NCBI RefSeq assembly: GCF_037392515.1
Contig: NC_090282.1
Location: 29,001,554 to 29,065,553, forward strand
DNA from: Haliotis asinina
Lineage: Eukaryota > Mollusca > Gastropoda > Lepetellida > Haliotidae
Direction of reading: 5' to 3'
Length of the DNA stretch: 64,000 nucleotides
Below the pieces are notes generated by a model that saw only the letters and a list, made by a program, of their open reading frames with translations, did no database searches and was not told where the DNA came from. Made by a program: the position numbers and the translations under genes. Each line of letters starts with the position of its first letter. The stretch's first letter is position 1. Below are positions 61,509-64,000 of this stretch, one piece after another.

Positions 61509-62804
61509 CAGTATGGTTCAAAATTATTGAGAATAGCTAAAGCATTTCATATTATTAAACGAGAACAAATCAGATAAAATTTAATGTATTGTGAAAGTGA
61601 ACTGACCTTTTCATGTTGTGTAGGTAACAATTTAATATTTTATCAAGTCTCCTTGAGCTTCACGGCACAGTCTAAGACGGGTAGGCATACTTCCTATCAG
61701 AGCGGTTAGTGTCTCGTGAGTTATGCTGTCCCAGTATCGGACCACTTCTCTCTTCATGTCTTCAATTTTTGTCAACCCCTTTTGATTCACACATTCCTTC
61801 ATCATCCCCCAAATGTTCTCAATGGGATTAAGTCAGGACTATATGCAGGAAATGGTAATGCAGTCACATTTTTCTCCTGAAACCACTGCTTGGCATGTTT
61901 GGCGATGTGTTTAGGATCATTATCTTGCTGCAAAATCCAGTCATTTCCATAAAACACATGTGCACTTGGAAGGAGAAAATTATCTAATATGTTAGTGTAG
62001 CGTTGACTTCGTTGATTTCCCTCAAACACACACAGCGGGGTCGTTCCTAATAAGGATATCCCTCCCCATACATGAAACTTTGGGCTGTATTTAGGTCGTT
62101 GATGCAACGGTGCTGACGCAGACTTTGTCCATATTTTCACATTATTGGGATATTCCCATATTGAGCTTTCATCAGTAAAAATCACATTTTCCCAGTCAAA
62201 GTTTTCATGTGCCAAACACCACTCAACACGCCTGTTTTTATGTTCTTGTTTCATGAGAGGAGAAGGAATTCCAGTCTTTTTCTCCCATCCAAGATCAATC
62301 AAATTTCTTCTAACTGTAGATTTTGATACAACTGCTGATCCCCTTTCTATCATTTCATACCTGATGTTGGAGATGCTTGCCCTTTGCTTTTTAGACGCTA
62401 AAATTCCCAGCCGGACGCGATCTGAGAAGTCCAATTTTCTGGGTCTCCCTGCTCCTTTCTGGTGCCCAAAATCCTTTCCCTCTTTAACATTCTTCCTAAT
62501 CCTATACACAGTAGAAAGAGGAGTTCCTGTTCTCTCTGCCAATGTATTTACATCATCAATTCCTTGATTACACAACTCAAAAATCAACCTTCTTTTATCT
62601 TCAGCAGACATTGTTGACAGTGCTGAGGAAAATGACGTCTGCTACAAATTCAGGGGAGGTAACTCTAATTGTACTATACTCAGTAGGCCAAGATGAGTTA
62701 CCTCCTTTATACCATTACTTAGTTTTAAGTATCAGTGAATCAGCTGAGGTGTTAGGATAGCTCAAAGTAAGAAGAAAAATTCTCAATAATTATGAACCAG
62801 ACTA
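61509..62804 (-). mobile_element. Tc1/mariner DNA transposon, nearly intact
   Basis: 26-bp terminal inverted repeats at 61509-61534 and 62779-62804 match at 23 positions (left end cagtatggttca, right end tagtctggttca in the same sense). TA dinucleotides flank both ends (61507-61508 and 62805-62806), the usual Tc1/mariner target duplication. Total length about 1.3 kb, typical for the family. Confidence 0.9.
61632..62611 (-). pseudogene. Tc1/mariner (DD34E) transposase with one frameshift
   Basis: The open frame of 269 residues begins at 62611 with a paired-type helix-turn-helix N-terminus (MSAEDKRRLIFELC..., TPLSTVYRIRKNV) and an AT-hook-like GRPRK at 56-60. Catalytic Asp147 lies in FTDESS and Asp230 in QQDNDPKH. 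Just after SPDL (residue 261) one base is missing near 61833, so the frame ends in LRTFGG. The next frame continues with the expected third acidic residue in a PIENIWG motif, 34 residues after Asp230, and runs without a stop to TAA at 61632. The original protein would be about 326 residues, usual for Tc1-like enzymes. The single lesion means a recent arrival, or a sequencing or assembly error. Confidence 0.9.
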
Positions 62805-62806
62805 TA

Positions 62807-64000
62807 CGACACTGACGTGTATATCACTAGCCGTTGTTTGGTATCTTTATTTGTTGACTTTAAATGCACAAACCGTAACTTTATTTAAATTGTTACATAG
62901 TATCTTAGAACATATACTGGTCAGTGGTGTGTAATTATTTTGTTGGATTAACTCTCACACAAATGATTTTCCAATATCCTTGTTGTGCTTAAAATATGCG
63001 GGTCAAGCACAATTTGATAAGTTGTTTTCGAATGATTTTTTAATAGCTGAGGTGACATATCACAAGAAGGCGGTTTCTTACAACTTTTGTCTTCTCTATT
63101 TTTTGTCGCGTATCTGACACCACCAATTGGTTATCTTTTAAAAAGTTACCTTTTCCAGTAAACGGAGGATTGCATAGCGACAATGTTCTTGGATTACTCA
63201 AAGACCTGAGACCACAAACAGAATACCCAGTATATACATACTTTTAATGGTATAATGGAATTATTATGGGGTCATGTTGCCCTTTATCGCCAAATTGCCA
63301 ACAGACTGAAAATATTAAGGATCCAAACGATGTCTAAACTCGAAAATCACATTGCCTGTTCATATATGAGAGGATCTGAAATTTCTGTTCTTTATACAGC
63401 GTGATCATGTGTATGTGGACGTCTGGTTTTGAAGCAATGACATATACGTGCTGACGGTATGTCTTGGTTACCTTGCTCGTTCAATGTGACTCAAAGAATG
63501 TGCTTATTGTCCCTGTCGGTTCGTTTTTACATCTTGATCTCAGAATACTCAGTTTTAAGTACTGGTAAAATTATAAAAATGACAATGGGGTGTGACCAGA
63601 GGCCTCGACAGAACACACACATTTAGACATATCCTTAGACAAAGACTAAAAAATAGATATTTTTTTTTTGCTTTGCCCTAATAGAAAATTTACTTGTTTT
63701 GTCTTACACTGCTTCCAGATATGCACGTTTTCAATGCACAGGTATAAAGGTGACTCATGACGCCACATAATCTAAATTAACATGCGTGTCTCTGTTAGCA
63801 CATGACGGAATTAAGATATCAGTCAAGAATATATGGATATCAGCTTCTCGTTTGATTGGTGAATAAGTAACAGTATACTCCGAAACGTGTAGATTTTGTT
63901 GCGTGCGTGTGTATCACTTCAAACACGTTGACGTTTCAGTTAGACGGAGTTAAGAACAACACATGCTGACTAACAGATTGATGAACTGGAGACTTAGTTA
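62807..64000. other. No gene seen
   Basis: AT-rich, no repeats or exons recognised. Confidence 0.5.

Noticed and set aside
62145..62567. 140-codon plus-strand frame
   Set aside because: Antisense of the Tc1/mariner transposase.

Overview
The window looks like nuclear DNA of a gastropod mollusc, most likely an abalone-type vetigastropod (Haliotis or a relative). This rests on intron-rich animal genes with GT-AG introns, AT-rich intergenic DNA, and many copies of short interspersed elements that end in a (GTGA)n/(TCAC)n tail with a 'GGCGTAAAACTAAACTCAC'-type 3' end, a style I associate with Haliotis. The species call is inference.

The main genes are two head-to-tail paralogues of sorbitol dehydrogenase (L-iditol 2-dehydrogenase, zinc MDR family), both on the minus strand. 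Copy B spans 33320-40147 and copy A 19139-27769. Each has nine coding exons of identical lengths and phases (54, 34, 165, 160, 119, 66, 176, 122 and 154 nt) and encodes 349 residues. By my hand count the two proteins are about 82 % identical. Both keep the catalytic zinc ligands, a four-cysteine structural-zinc loop and the Rossmann GAGPIG motif, so both look functional. A third credible gene is a single-exon secreted cysteine-rich protein of 97 aa at 16010-16303 (minus).

The most unusual structure is in the SDH introns. Tandem arrays have grown out of exon edges and carry copies of the real splice sites. Copy B has about eight 67-bp units containing the 3' end of exon 5 plus its donor. Copy A has 78-bp in-frame units containing the acceptor plus the start of exon 9, and decayed units from the exon 4 acceptor edge and the exon 5 donor edge.

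Layout: 1-12 kb is AT-rich DNA with a few SINEs and weak minus-strand exon candidates; 12-16 kb is mostly featureless; 16.0-16.3 kb is the secreted-protein gene; 16.8-18.5 kb is a foldback MITE and a SINE; 19.1-27.8 kb is SDH copy A; 28.6-29.6 kb is a long foldback element with a second MITE nested in it and hammerhead-like motifs; 31.1-31.8 kb has two small MITE candidates; 33.3-40.1 kb is SDH copy B; 40.7-42.7 kb is a cluster of palindromic elements and a SINE; 44.0-44.6 kb is the 3' end of a non-LTR retrotransposon; 45.8-49.7 kb holds two degenerate Tc1/mariner transposases and a tandem repeat; 52-60 kb has SINEs, pentanucleotide, 56-bp, 199-bp and trinucleotide repeats; 61.5-62.8 kb is a nearly intact Tc1/mariner element with terminal inverted repeats, a TA duplication and one frameshift; 62.8-64 kb shows nothing.

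The two SDH enzymes probably interconvert sorbitol and fructose with NAD+ in the cytosol. No other pathway gene lies in the window.
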